A stretch of DNA of 64,000 nt from Hygrocybe punicea. Lineage: Eukaryota > Basidiomycota > Agaricomycetes > Agaricales > Hygrophoraceae. The stretch covers positions 5,394,001 through 5,458,000 of the forward strand of contig OY744472.1 of NCBI GenBank assembly GCA_963556145.1, given 5' to 3'. Both the position numbers and the translations under genes were made by a program. How positions within the stretch are numbered: position 1 is the first letter of the stretch; every line of letters begins with the position of its first letter. A model generated the notes under the pieces. That model did not search any database. It worked only from the letters and a program-made list of their open reading frames with translations, and had not been told where the DNA came from. Shown here one piece after another: positions 33,068-44,241 of the stretch.

Positions 33068-34240
33068 TAGTGTTGCCGTAGTTCAGTTCCGAACCTAGCC
33101 GAACCTGGTTCAAACCCCGAACTGAACCCGGGGTTCAGTCTAAGTTCAGCCAAATGCTGAACCGGACTGTGGGTTTGGTTCGGGGTTTCGAGGCTGGCTG
33201 GATTTCCTGAACGGCTCCAAACTGCGTCCAAACCGCGAACGTGGATATTTTTAAGGTATTTATTTCATTTGTTTTGCATATTTCTTTACTTACTTTTCCG
33301 TGTTAAACGGTATCATGTGACCATCACCTTTTCTTCACCAACCCTGCAACAACCAAGGCCAATGAACGCGACACAATGTCACGTTCATGAACACATGTGA
33401 GTCTCATCAATTATATTACCTTTGCTAATATTATCTGTTACAGGAAACTCGACCCCGACCACATCGAGCACACCACCATTCCCAAAGCCAACGCAATGCC
33501 AACGGACACAGGACAGCCGCAACACCACCACCACCACCACCACCAGCGGTGGCAACAGCAACATCAACAACGACGATGGAATGGCAATGGCAACAACGAT
33601 GACAGCAGCAGCAGCAGCAGCAGCAGCGCCGGTAACAGCAGCAATGCTGGCAACAGCAGCTGTGGCAGCAACACCACCGTGACCATACCACCACCCGACG
33701 AGGACAACAGCAGTACTGGCAGCAGCAAGCCATCCAATGCCAACAGACATGGGACAGATGCAACACCACCACCACCACCAGCGGCAGCAAGACAACAGCG
33801 ATGGTGATGGCCAGCAGCAGCAGCAACAGCGGCAGTGGCAACGGCGACAGCAGCAGCAGCAGCAGCCGTGGCAGCAACACCACCACAACCATACCACCAC
33901 CCTGATGAGTGCTAGAAATGCCAGGCAGGGACCATGGGACAAGACCCCCCATCCCTCCACATCCCTTGGGGACACTGGAGGGCTCCCCAGCACCCATCTA
34001 CCTTGTGAAGTGCAGCGCCGTATCTATTGATACGTGCCTGCCATTCATGAGGAGAATGGATGGGGTGAGCCCACCTCGGTCTGGATTTCAGACCATGTCT
34101 GAACCCAGACCGAACGTGGAGAGACGGTTCGACGCCGTCTGGGTCCAGGTTTGGCCAGGCGCCAAACCGGACCCAAAGTTCAGTTCGCGGTTCCGCCAAA
34201 AAGGGTCGGAACTGGACCAAACTGAACTTCGACAACACTA
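33068..34240. mobile_element. Non-autonomous hAT element, copy 1
   Basis: 1173 bp, starting TAGTGTTGCCGTAGTTCAG and ending with the inverse form CTGAACTTCGACAACACTA. It is flanked by perfect 8-bp duplications TCCCAGAT (33060-33067 and 34241-34248). TIRs starting TAGNG and 8-bp duplications are diagnostic of hAT. There is no transposase. The interior has CAG/CAA/CCA trinucleotide tracts giving Gln/Asn/Ser/His-rich frames, and an intron-like GTGAGT...TTACAG segment near 33391-33444. Confidence 0.93.
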
Positions 34241-34272
34241 TCCCAGATTGCTGCATCTGTATGTCCCCTCCC

Positions 34273-35916
34273 TGTTACGTTTCCAACTCCGCTTCCAACC
34301 CCGATGCCCATTCCGATACCCACCATGACGATTCTGCACTACACACCTTCCTTTTTCATTTCTTTTTGTCCTTTGTCTTCTTTTCAATGTCATTGTTTAT
34401 TCTTTCGGACATCCTTGTATTTTCTTATTCTTGTTCTCTTTTTGTCCCTTCTTCTAGAACAATCCAGACAAACCATGGACATCTCCCACATGACCTTGTT
34501 GTACCCGAATAGTCTCCTTGCCGACGGACATCATCACTATTGTCTTTTCCCTCACCCTGACATATTGTTGACTTCATCCCACGACAAACCGATTCACAAT
34601 GGCTGTACTCCCAACACAGCTCATTACCGTAATTGTTATTGGCAGCATTGCCATCACCTTCCTGATCAGTTTCTACTTCGTTATGATCTATCTTTGGCAT
34701 CGGCACCAAAACCCTTCCGCCATTGATACTTCTGACTTCCACCTCAACAATATCTCACCACGTAATTGACCATTGCCATTCTTGGATATATGGTTTCCAC
34801 TTTCGTATTCCGTGCCTACCATTATCCTCCCTGACGATCCGACGACATTCCTCACCTGCACGCATGCCCTGGACAATCCCCGATCACGAGACATTTCACT
34901 GTTCTCTCTAATCTGACCATTGCCGAAGCATACTCTTTTGGACTTCGACCACAGACCATACGACTTCCCAAACAGTGAACCAACCACTTCAATGCAGTAC
35001 CCGATGACTTGTTCTCACAGCTTGTCACTCATGCCATGACTCGAAACCTGGACCCACGTTCATTTATCCTTTTCCATCTATAATCTTGATACCTCCCACG
35101 CTCGTCTACAATGATACCCTTTCTTGGACAAATACCAACATCAGGTGGACCACGTTATTCCACACACAGGACAAGACACCGCCCCTCGATACGTCATTGA
35201 CACAAACATTGTCATCCGGTACAGCTTATGCTGTTCACATGTCTGACCTCAACTAGCCCACTGTCCTAGTTGGTTTTTTCCTCTATACATTCCTTCATTT
35301 TCTTTCATACCAACCTTGCCGCTATATCCACGCTACCTCAAGACACTCTCATCACCAACCGCACACTGGACAATACCCATCTTTGACCCGACTGTGCAAT
35401 GCACTTGCCAAACTGCACACTTGCCCATTACAGCAAGTGTAGACCCCGAATTGGCAATTCTGCATGTCACATGATCAGATGACAAATCATCCGAGTCATC
35501 CGGACCTCTTCTATCCTCAACAACACCTGGGCCTCCAGTTGGATCATGAGAACATCGACATGAGGACACCTCATGTACGCCTCATGGTGAACACATGGTA
35601 GAGTTGGACATGTTGTGGCTTCATGGTTGTATTTCTATTTACCTCCCCTCAAGACCAGTCACTATATATACTGTTCTTGTTGTTGGTTCGGACTTTTCTT
35701 CTTTTCCTTTCTTTATGTTTAGTCTGGTTCTTGGGGCAGACTCATCTTGTTTTGGGTAACCCCCACGGCTTGCAATGACATTAGACCTTGACCCCCCCTC
35801 TTAGCAGTGTTGTCTTAGCTGTAAGCAACAATGAAAGCTGCTGTTCTCCCCTCTGGAAGCCGATCCCCTGTTAAGTTGATTGTTGCCGGAGCCCGCTGCA
35901 GAAGCGATCCGTAACA
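34273..35916. repeat. Solo-LTR-like insertion
   Basis: Starts TGTTACG and ends CGTAACA, with a 5-bp duplication CTCCC on both sides (34268-34272 and 35917-35921). It is 1644 bp long with no internal LTR copy that I can see and no recognisable protein. This is what recombination between two long LTRs would leave. A short complete element of unknown kind is the alternative. Confidence 0.65.
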
Positions 35917-36484
35917 CTCCCCTCCTTCACTGTGCCCACTGCTCTATTTCATGGTCGTTGACTCACGCCACGCACTAGCACCTTTCACAGGCCTATTTGG
36001 CATGATGATCTGCAAGGCACTCTTCATCACACCCTGCTCCCACACTTTCCACTACAAATGCATTTGCCTGCTTCTCGATGCCCACTACCCTGCCTTCTCC
36101 TGCCCCCTCTGCTGCATGTACGCTGATCTCAAGGAAGACATCGAGGTCGAGGTTGAGCCTGAGCCTGATGCAGATGACAATGATGACAGTACACCAGAGG
36201 GCATTCATCCCATCTTGACGCTTCAAAGTTTGCCTACAGGTACTGGTGGTGGTGGTGGTGGTGGAGGTGGGAATGCCATCGCTTCCCCATTGACAGCAAT
36301 TGTGATCCCCCCTCCTTCTCTCCTCCTCTTCCTACACCTGCCATCGTGCCCCTGTTCACATGCGAATCGGAATGTGATGCAGGGGCAGAGACAGAGGTCA
36401 AGGCTGACAGGAGGCCTGGCAGGAGTCCTTGGCCTGGACCCAGACCTGATTTGCTTATCAATCTCACCGAGTCCAATGTCGCAG

Positions 36485-36515
<31 letters not shown>

Positions 36516-36870
36516 CAAGGATATGGTGGATCTCACGCAGCAGCAGCAGCAGCAGGAGATTAATCAGGCAGAGATGCAGATGCAGATGCAGACATTGCAC
36601 ACATTGGATAATAGTAGTGGCAGTGGCAGCAGCAGTGGTGGTGGTGGTGGTGGCAGTGGTGGTGTCCTCCTTGCTAATGGGGGGCATGTGCAGGGGCAGG
36701 GGCAGCTGGCTATCCATGGCTGGAGAATGGGTAGGGATAGTATGGAAGGCAATGGCAGTGGGGGAAGTGGGAGTCCGGCGGATGCAGACAACATGATTGA
36801 CCTGGATGTGATGTTGATGGATGGTGAGATGGATGTCAATGGGACTATTGGTAGAAAGCAGAAGTGGTAG

Positions 36871-38375
36871 AGGTAGAGTCGGGGTGTGGTGCAATGCAGC
36901 ATGCATCGTGCGTCATTTTTTGTGTTTTTTGTTCTTTGCCTTCTCGCTCAGGGTGCTGAATTTCTACCTTGATCCCCTCTCCAGTTATGTCTGTTATCAA
37001 TTCCCATATCTCTACTGTACACTATCCTAAACTGGATCCACCAAAGCTTTGCACAATTCAATTCAATTTCAATATCTCAATACCAGTAAAGTTGTTGTTG
37101 TTGCCTTGCCTCCTTTAATAATAATTTCTTCTCATCTCTGGAATGGAGCACTTTGGGTGTGGAGTCAATCCACCCCAAACCTATTCACCAGATTTGACAA
37201 ACAAAAAACATTGGAAACCTGTAGTCACAAAAATATTGGCTGTACTCTACTGAAGTGCCTCTGAGTCACTATACATAGAACACATTCAACTTCAGAGAGT
37301 ATCCAAGATTGAGGAACTGGAGGCTCAGTGGAGTTGTGCTGAACCTGTGCAAGGTTGGAGGACACAGTTGGGAGCTAAAGACATTGAGAGGGACAAAGAA
37401 ATTGGCTAGTAAGTATGGCTAGCATTCTGGGAATTGAAAGAGTGGAATTTTGATTTGGTGGGCTCAGGTTTCATTATAGACCGAGCTGAAATAAATTTAG
37501 GACTCGGAATCCTGTTTCATCATTAGAAGCCTGTGCATGTCTATTTTGCTTGCCTTCAAGTTGCCACCACAGATGCTGCCTGTTTACTACCCGCTATCAT
37601 GCTATCACTGAACATTGCAGCAAACGCCAGGTTTGGTTGTGTTTGCTTTCTCTCTCGTAAACTTGAGACCATGCTGGTTACTCCCAGTACATCAGTAAAA
37701 CTACATAACCCCTTTTTGGGCCCTTTTCACCTTTTCCAAGGGGAAAAAGGAGGAAAAGATGAAAAGAGTTTCACCTTTTCCATGCCAAGTCCCTTATCCT
37801 GGAAAAGGTCAAACCTGTTGTAAAAGTAGATAAAAGCACATAAATAAGTTCTCTAATGATCCTACTCTTGCCTGCATTCAAATCTTTTTCAGTGAAAATT
37901 TTACAGGTAAAGAGGTGGAGGAAAATAATTACAGCCATTTTAGTAATTCATGACACTTGCAGCTTTTTTTTTTTCAATTGAGAAATTTTGACTTTGTGGA
38001 ATTTCAAGTGCTGAATCTTGTATCTCATGAAATACTACATGGATTGAGATGGTTATAGAGGGAAAGTTGTACTATTTGTTAAGGGCTACATACTGCTGTA
38101 ATTAGATTTGGACAATATTGAGTATATGGTGAGCTGTGGATGAACTAAAAGGTAAACTAGTGTTTTTTGACATCCAAAATGGTATTATCAAATTATGCTG
38201 TCAGATGAAGTCCTGTGAAGAAGATTGTAGGGAGAAACCTGTTTAGTTTTTCAAGGGCTAGAAGTACATATACCATGTTTTCCCTCATTTTTGTCCCTTG
38301 AGCCAACTAGTGGGGTGTGGGCCATTGCTTTGCATGGCATGTTACTTGTCTCTTTTTTTAGCAAGAGAACAACCA
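36871..38375. other. No gene recognised
   Basis: AT-rich sequence after the RING gene relic. A purine-rich phrase near 37736-37810 (AAAAGG/CCTTTT repeats) is the only visible feature. The right part may be the 3' flank of the Helitron, but I could not see a CTRR end with hairpin. Confidence 0.45.
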
Positions 38376-41300
38376 TTAAGATTGAGCATATATAAACAGT
38401 ACAGCATTATTACCATTACATGACAGTAAATTAATATTTGAAAAGTCATCTATATCGCCTTCATTAATACAAATTGATCTTGTTGATATATCATCATGAA
38501 ACCACACCATTCTGTTGACGAATATGCAAGCAGTAAAATGTGCATCACCAAAGTACACAATTCCTCTCAATGTGAAAGCAGTGGATATGTCATAAATTGA
38601 CAAGTTTATAACTTGACTAACTATTAAATTCTCAATAGAGTCAAGTGTAAACATGATTAGAGGTGGAATTTTGTTAAATGCAATAAATTTAGTAATCTCT
38701 CCCCAACACAATTGACATCTATGTCGTTGTCTATTAACTATAATTTGAGCAAGACATGCTGAGATTGTTCCAGAAAATGAATATGAACAATGAAAGATGG
38801 CATCACATGTATCATTTTCTAGAATGATTATGTTTTCACAATTCATACATTTAAGACAAGTTGAAGTCATTGGTTCATTTGCTTTCATTATATAATGAGC
38901 CAAATCACTTATGGCAATGCCAACTTGACCATAAGGAAATATTTCGGGTTTATCTTGATGCAATAAATGTCTGATTGTATTTTTAACTGTTTCTAAATCT
39001 GTTGTGTTATTCTTTGATTGTTTGAATTAGTATTGCCAAAGTTCAGTTCGGTCCGGTTCTGACCCTTTTTGGTGGAACTGTGAACCGAACTTCGGGTCCG
39101 GTTTGGCACTGGGCCAAACCTGGACCCAGATGGCATCGAACCATCTGTCCGCGTTCGGTCTGGGTTCAGATGCGGTCTGAACCCTGGACCGAGGTGGGCT
39201 CACCCCATGAGCTCTGTTCTCCTCACGAATGGCAGGCACATATCAATTGATATGGCACTGCACTTCGCGAGGTAGTTGGACTGTGGGGGAGCCATCCAGC
39301 ACTGCTGCTGCTGCTGCTGCTGCCGTTGCCATTGCCACTGTTGCTGTTGCTGCCGCTGCCGTGGCCATTGCTGCTGCAACTGCTGCTGCTGCTGCTGCTG
39401 CCATTGCTGTTGTTGCTGCTGCTGCTGCCAGCATGGGATGAGCTGCCATGGAAATGGGAGCGTGGGTGTAGCCCATGCTCCCATTATCCTTCTTGGTGCC
39501 AAATACCTCGCGAACGATGTCCACGTGTCAGCTGACACGTCAGCTTGTGTTTGCGAGGTTCCTTGGCATTGGATGGCTTGATGCAGCACAAGCTGCTGCC
39601 GCTGTTGTTGCTGCTGCTGGCCATTGCCATTGCTGTTGTTGCTGTTGCTGTTGCCATTGTCATTGTTGACGTTGCCATTGCCATTGCCATTGCCATTGCC
39701 ATTGCCATTGCCGGTGGTGGTGGTGGTGGTGTTGCGGCTGTCCTGCATCCATTGGCATTGGCATTTGGATCCAGGTTGTGCCGTGGTGGTGTGCTCATGA
39801 TGTGGTCGCAGTCAAGTTGCCTGTGGCAGATAATATTAGTAAAGTTAAGAAATTTTATGAGACTTACCTGTATTCACAAATGCGACATTGTGTGGTGTTC
39901 ATTGGCCTTGCGTTGTTGTGGTATTGGTGAAGAAACCTTACAGGTAATGGTCACATGATACCATTTAACATGGAAAAGTAAGTAAAGAAATTTGAAAAAC
40001 AAATGAAATAAATACCTTAAAAATATCCGTGATTGTGGTTTGGACGCGATTTGGAGCCATTCAGGAAATCCAGCAGGCCTCGAAACCTGGAACTGAACCC
40101 ACAGTCTGGTTCAGCACTTGACTGAACTTAGACTGAACCAAGGGTTTCGTTCGGGGTTTGAACCAGGTTCGGCTAGGTTCGGAACTGAACTACAGCAACA
40201 CTAGTTTGAATCCTAAGCTCAAAATCTTTAATATTTCATTGATGTTATTGAATCTTTTTTTCCAACTTGATGGATCTTCATTCCATATTGCTAGTAATAT
40301 TGTAAAGAGTGCATCGTAAGCGCAGCTCCAATTTTGAGCATCCCATATAAACCCTTTTGGTTCATTGAATTCAATAGCACATGTTTTTCGTCTTTTTTTC
40401 ACTATGGAAGATGAACTTACTTGTTCTAATTTTGGTTTTTTATTTTCCAATACATTTTCTGTGGAATGTTTATGAGTGACAGTGATTGGAACAGTTCCTT
40501 TGGCAGGAACAAAGTTGAGGGTTCTTAAATTTGCCTTTTGATTTTTGTTCATAGGTTTAATTAATTGCCATGGAGAGGGCTTTGCTGTGTATTGATTTAG
40601 TTGCTCCATGGCTTTCTATGCAATAGCATGATGAATGGTTTTTGGAACATATGACTTTCCTTTCCATTTTCTAAATTGATCAATGATATAATTTCGCTGA
40701 TTTCCCTTAACATGGTCTGGTAAGATTCCTTCATATTTAAGTTTGGTAATCTCATCAAGCAGTTTTAATTCTCTGAATTCTTGGCTGAGATATCCAGAAG
40801 CACCACCAGTAATTACTTTAGGGTCAAAGCCTTGCATGATGATAGTTCCTGCTGCAGGAGCACTTCTTGATAAGCAAGTATAATAGGATTGGTGGTTTCT
40901 ACAACTACTGAGGTAAACTACATTGTTAGGATGAGTACATCCTTGACATGCATAATCAGTTATTGCAAAGGTTTGTTGAAAGATATCACAGGGAAATCGT
41001 TGTTTACATTCACCTTTCGAATTAAGACAATATGGCTTTTTTTTGCCATCATGCCTGTTATGTACATTTAATCACAATAAAAGATCATCTACAACATCTT
41101 GAAACTCTTGCCACCATGTTGATCTTTTGTCGTGATATTGACAATTCATGGAACAATTATATGATGGTGGATCTGGCAGGACATATGTCGGTGGTTGATA
41201 TTCAGGTTTCGACATTGTTTGTTCCATTTTCTGTGATACCTCATCTTTAGAACCTGTCATGAATTGTCCTACACACAAACTTTCCAAGTATTCCACTAAT

Positions 41301-42720
41301 CTCTTCTGAAAGTCAGAATTTTCACCCATCATTTTGTCATGTATTTCCTGAGGTGTAAGGCATCCCTTTATCCACAGCAGCATATGAAGATGTAAGGTAA
41401 GATGTCCTTGTTCCTCTACCGTCACATAATAACCTGATGTGTTTCCATAAAGGCCAGGATGAGATTCATTTATTCCTAATATATGTTTGATGAACATTTT
41501 AGTAAAGTGAAAGAAGCGGGCTCCAGCAACTGGATTATTTGCAATTAGTTTGTAACAATCCTGGGGTAGACATAGTTTAGGATGAAACTTTTCTTTGTTG
41601 TCAGCATAATATAAACATAGTGGGTGATTGATGTCAGCAGGTGCAAAAGTGATAAACCAAGTCAGAGCACCAATATAGGATATCAGAGACCAAATCTCAT
41701 TTCGCATGTATTTCTTGTTAGTAATTGAACCTTTGACCTGACCAGCTATGTGATCCAAGTCTGATATGAACCTATAACATGCCTTTTCTTCAGGTGTATC
41801 TGGTTTGACCCTATCACCTCTAGACAATCTTTTAGAGAGGTCATCTAAAACAGCCATATTGATATTCATCAAGTGATCTGCAATATCATGTACTGTCTTT
41901 AATTTGTTCCTGATTGAATGCAATCAGTGGAAAATAGGGATCGGTTTGAAATCTTTTGTCATGGTACATCAGAAGATGCCTTTTGTGCATCATATCACTG
42001 ATGCTTAAAACATCCTTGTCAATGCTAGTAATACCACACAAGCCATATGGAAATAGGCAGGGGAACATCATAGGATATAACTGAGGATTATTAAAGAACA
42101 ATTCTGGATTTCTAGCATGGCTTATGGCAAGAACACCACCATGGTCATCTATCAAGTGCTTCGTTGCTCTAGCTATTAATGCCTTTGGACTTGTAATATC
42201 TAGATTTTCACCACTTACTCCACTAACAACAAAGGGACAAGGCCCATCTTCCACACCATCTTCCTCTTCATTGTCAAATGCACTAGTAGCTTCTGGTTCC
42301 TTATTTGTATCTGCTGGTCGATATGCAATAACAACAGGAATTCCATGATCTGGATATTGTTCTAGGTTTTCATAGGAGATGTCTAAATCATAGTAGTCTA
42401 TGTGGTTCAATTTAAGCCATTCTAAAGCTGCAGAAACTCACCCTCAGCAAACCAATAAAGGTGTTCGCTCCATGTCTTCCAGAGTTGGTCTGGCAGGACC
42501 AGTGAAAATGAAGGCTAGCACTTCATCAAGTTCTTTAATTGTTGGAGGCAACTGTTGATATATCTTTGGTGTTGGGTTTTGAAACATGATCACATTTGCT
42601 TTCATTTTATGCATCCCAGATGACACACAAACAATACATTTGTTGTGACGAACACGGGCAAATAAAAGTTGTTCAGCAAATGTTAGATTTTGAAGTTGTG
42701 CAGGAATTCTGCCAGTAGAT
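38376..42720 (-). pseudogene. Decayed Helitron Rep protein with protease-like C-terminus
   Basis: The minus strand reads, in order, an N-terminal domain (IPAQLQNLTFAEQLLFARVR, 42715 onwards), the Helitron-like Rep domain with the HUH motif in HLTLHLHMLLW (about 41390), a Cys-rich stretch, and a C-terminal region. The last contains a Cys box NWSCAYDALFTIL (about 40310) and a His box YFGDAHFTACIFVN (about 38540), similar to ubiquitin-specific proteases. Interruptions include TGA near 41072 and two TGAs near 42435 (all explainable as CGA to TGA), TAG near 40618, and a frameshift near 41900. No PIF1 helicase part is present in the window. A hAT element splits the protease-like domain at 39028-40203. 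Such Rep-peptidase fusions are common in agaricomycete Helitrons. Confidence 0.8.
39028..40203. mobile_element. Non-autonomous hAT element, copy 2 (inverted)
   Basis: 1176 bp from TAGTATTGCC to CAGCAACACTA, flanked by perfect 8-bp duplications GTTTGAAT (39020-39027 and 40204-40211). In reverse orientation it matches copy 1 over its ends and its intron-like segment. The interior holds CTG/CCATTG microsatellites (a CCATTG run at about 39670-39712). Inserted into the Helitron gene. Confidence 0.93.
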
Positions 42721-42834
42721 ATCTACTAATACAACTAATAATTTCTTTTGGTGACTGAGGGACTCAGATATGCCATGCAAAGCAATGGCCTTCTAGCACA
42801 AGTCTCCGCCTCAGCCAGCCACCTTATTGACTCA

Positions 42835-43647
42835 AGTGCATGACAGGGGTACCTGATACCCTTGGGGGTAAAGAGTGTGGGTACAGCACGGGTATGGGTA
42901 CAAGTACAAGGCCCCTGACCCATGATACCCATGCCGTACCCGTTTGGGTATGTGCCTGAGTCCTTGAAACAGTTTTTTGGGCCCAAAAACAGTGGTTTTT
43001 TTTGGTTTTTTGATGGTTTTTAATGGATATCTCAACACTCAGGCTTGCTAAAATCATAAAGTAAAATTCAGAGCACTCCAAAGAACATTTCGAACAACTT
43101 TTCAGTTCACATCAGAACCAACTGAAAGGTATCTGAGTCACTAAAAATCAGAAACATGCCAAAAAAATCATGAAAAAAAGGTATTTTCTTTAGTGCATGA
43201 CAGGAAACTGGATACTTCTGGTGGTTTGGGCAACGGTATTGCATTGGTAAGGTATTAATAAAGGGTTGATAACACCCTACACCCATGCCCAGTAACATCA
43301 TACAATATATTTTCCTCAAAAACAAGTTATTTTGGCTGATTTTGGTGGTATTTGCTGGTTTATGATGAACAACATGGGAACAAGGTCTCATAAAATTACC
43401 AAAAATGTTCCAGAGCTTCTCAGGAGAGTTCTCTACAACTCCTTCCTTTATATCAAAGTGATCCGACATGTACAAGATTTAATAAAAATTGAATAATCAG
43501 CAAAAATGACCAAATATCAAGGGTATACCCTTACCCCTGCATACCCCTGCAGATACCTGTACCCCTGGGCCTCGGGTACATACCCGTGACGGGTACAGGT
43601 ATGGGTACAGCCCCAGAAGGTCACGGGTGTACCCCTGTCATGCACTA
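42835..43647. mobile_element. Non-coding DNA element with GGGTAC-rich ends
   Basis: The ends AGTGCATGACAGGGGTAC (from 42835) and its inverse (up to 43646) form terminal inverted repeats. ATTGACTCA lies on both sides (42826-42834 and 43648-43656). Motifs like GGGTACAGG and GGGTATGGG are repeated just inside both ends in inverse orientation. No coding capacity. A hAT-type MITE is plausible; the left end may have lost one or two bases. Confidence 0.75.
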
Positions 43648-43916
43648 ATTGACTCAACTGTAGATACCAGTTCCGAATAGGTTATAATAGATACATGTAC
43701 TGTAAATGTCCACCAACTTGAATGAGCTTGAGTGATTCAGTTATAATAATTCTATTGTTGTAGTGAGATCCTGACACGTCCAGTGAACCTCATGATTTCT
43801 TTCATCTTGGAACGTTATTATCATGACAATGTTTATATAATTGACAGCTGAGAGCATACTTGAATGCCAGTCACTGAAAAAATATTTTATTTACAAAAGC
43901 CTTGGCAAGGACTTTG

Positions 43917-44219
43917 GTTGGTTTTAAAGTTTTCTTTACTATAATCTAATCAGACCCGATACAACAGGACTTCCCACGCACAGACGCCTGCATTCGCCTT
44001 GGCTGCGATCGAGAGCCCGTGCGCCTCTCCCTCCGTCTTACTCCAGGATCCACTCCCCGTGTTTCAGTTTCACTTTTCATCTTATATACCCAGGAAGGAG
44101 ACCTCCTTTCATACAGGAATTCCCGTCTCCTTCCAGGGTAAGATTACTTACTCTGTTTACTATTCTTAACTAATGCTCCCCTTTTCGTAGCTTATAGTTT
44201 TTTGGTTTTTTCTCTCTCC
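43917..44219 (+). repeat. Split direct repeat A1
   Basis: Matches 52801-53103 (offset 8884) with a few base changes. Contains CTTATATACCCAGGAAGG, a possible TATA region for the element. Confidence 0.9.
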
Positions 44220-44241
44220 TAAACTTCATTACATCGACTTC

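Larger units (their letters stand above)
32012..36870 (+). pseudogene. FHA-RING ubiquitin-ligase-like gene, split by two insertions
   Basis: Pieces of one protein lie in order. There is a Pro/Ser-rich N-terminus (about 32060-32520). An FHA domain follows (about 32540-32790) with SHVHAKIWVKATG and FFIKDTKSSSGTFL. Then ILKLGMDYQ and TEDIYKLVKIRAG appear in different frames (about 32810-32880). The first RING cysteines follow (IPDCCIC, across 33060-34262 when the hAT insert is skipped), then the rest of RING (ALFITPCSHTFHYKCI and FSCPLC, 36010-36120). An acidic, low-complexity C-terminus stops at 36870. FHA-RING proteins of the Dma type are E3 ligases acting at mitotic exit. Here a hAT element (33068-34240) and an LTR-like element (34273-35916) separate the two RING halves. 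Frameshifts after the FHA domain show it is dead. It may be a duplicate of a functional gene elsewhere. Confidence 0.75.

Noticed and set aside
33397..34030. Gln/His/Ser-rich frames as host genes
   Set aside because: They lie wholly inside a hAT element with target duplications and consist of trinucleotide repeats; mentioned with the element instead.
39229..39958. Leu/Ala-rich frames resembling membrane proteins
   Set aside because: They are CTG/GCT repeat translations within hAT copy 2.
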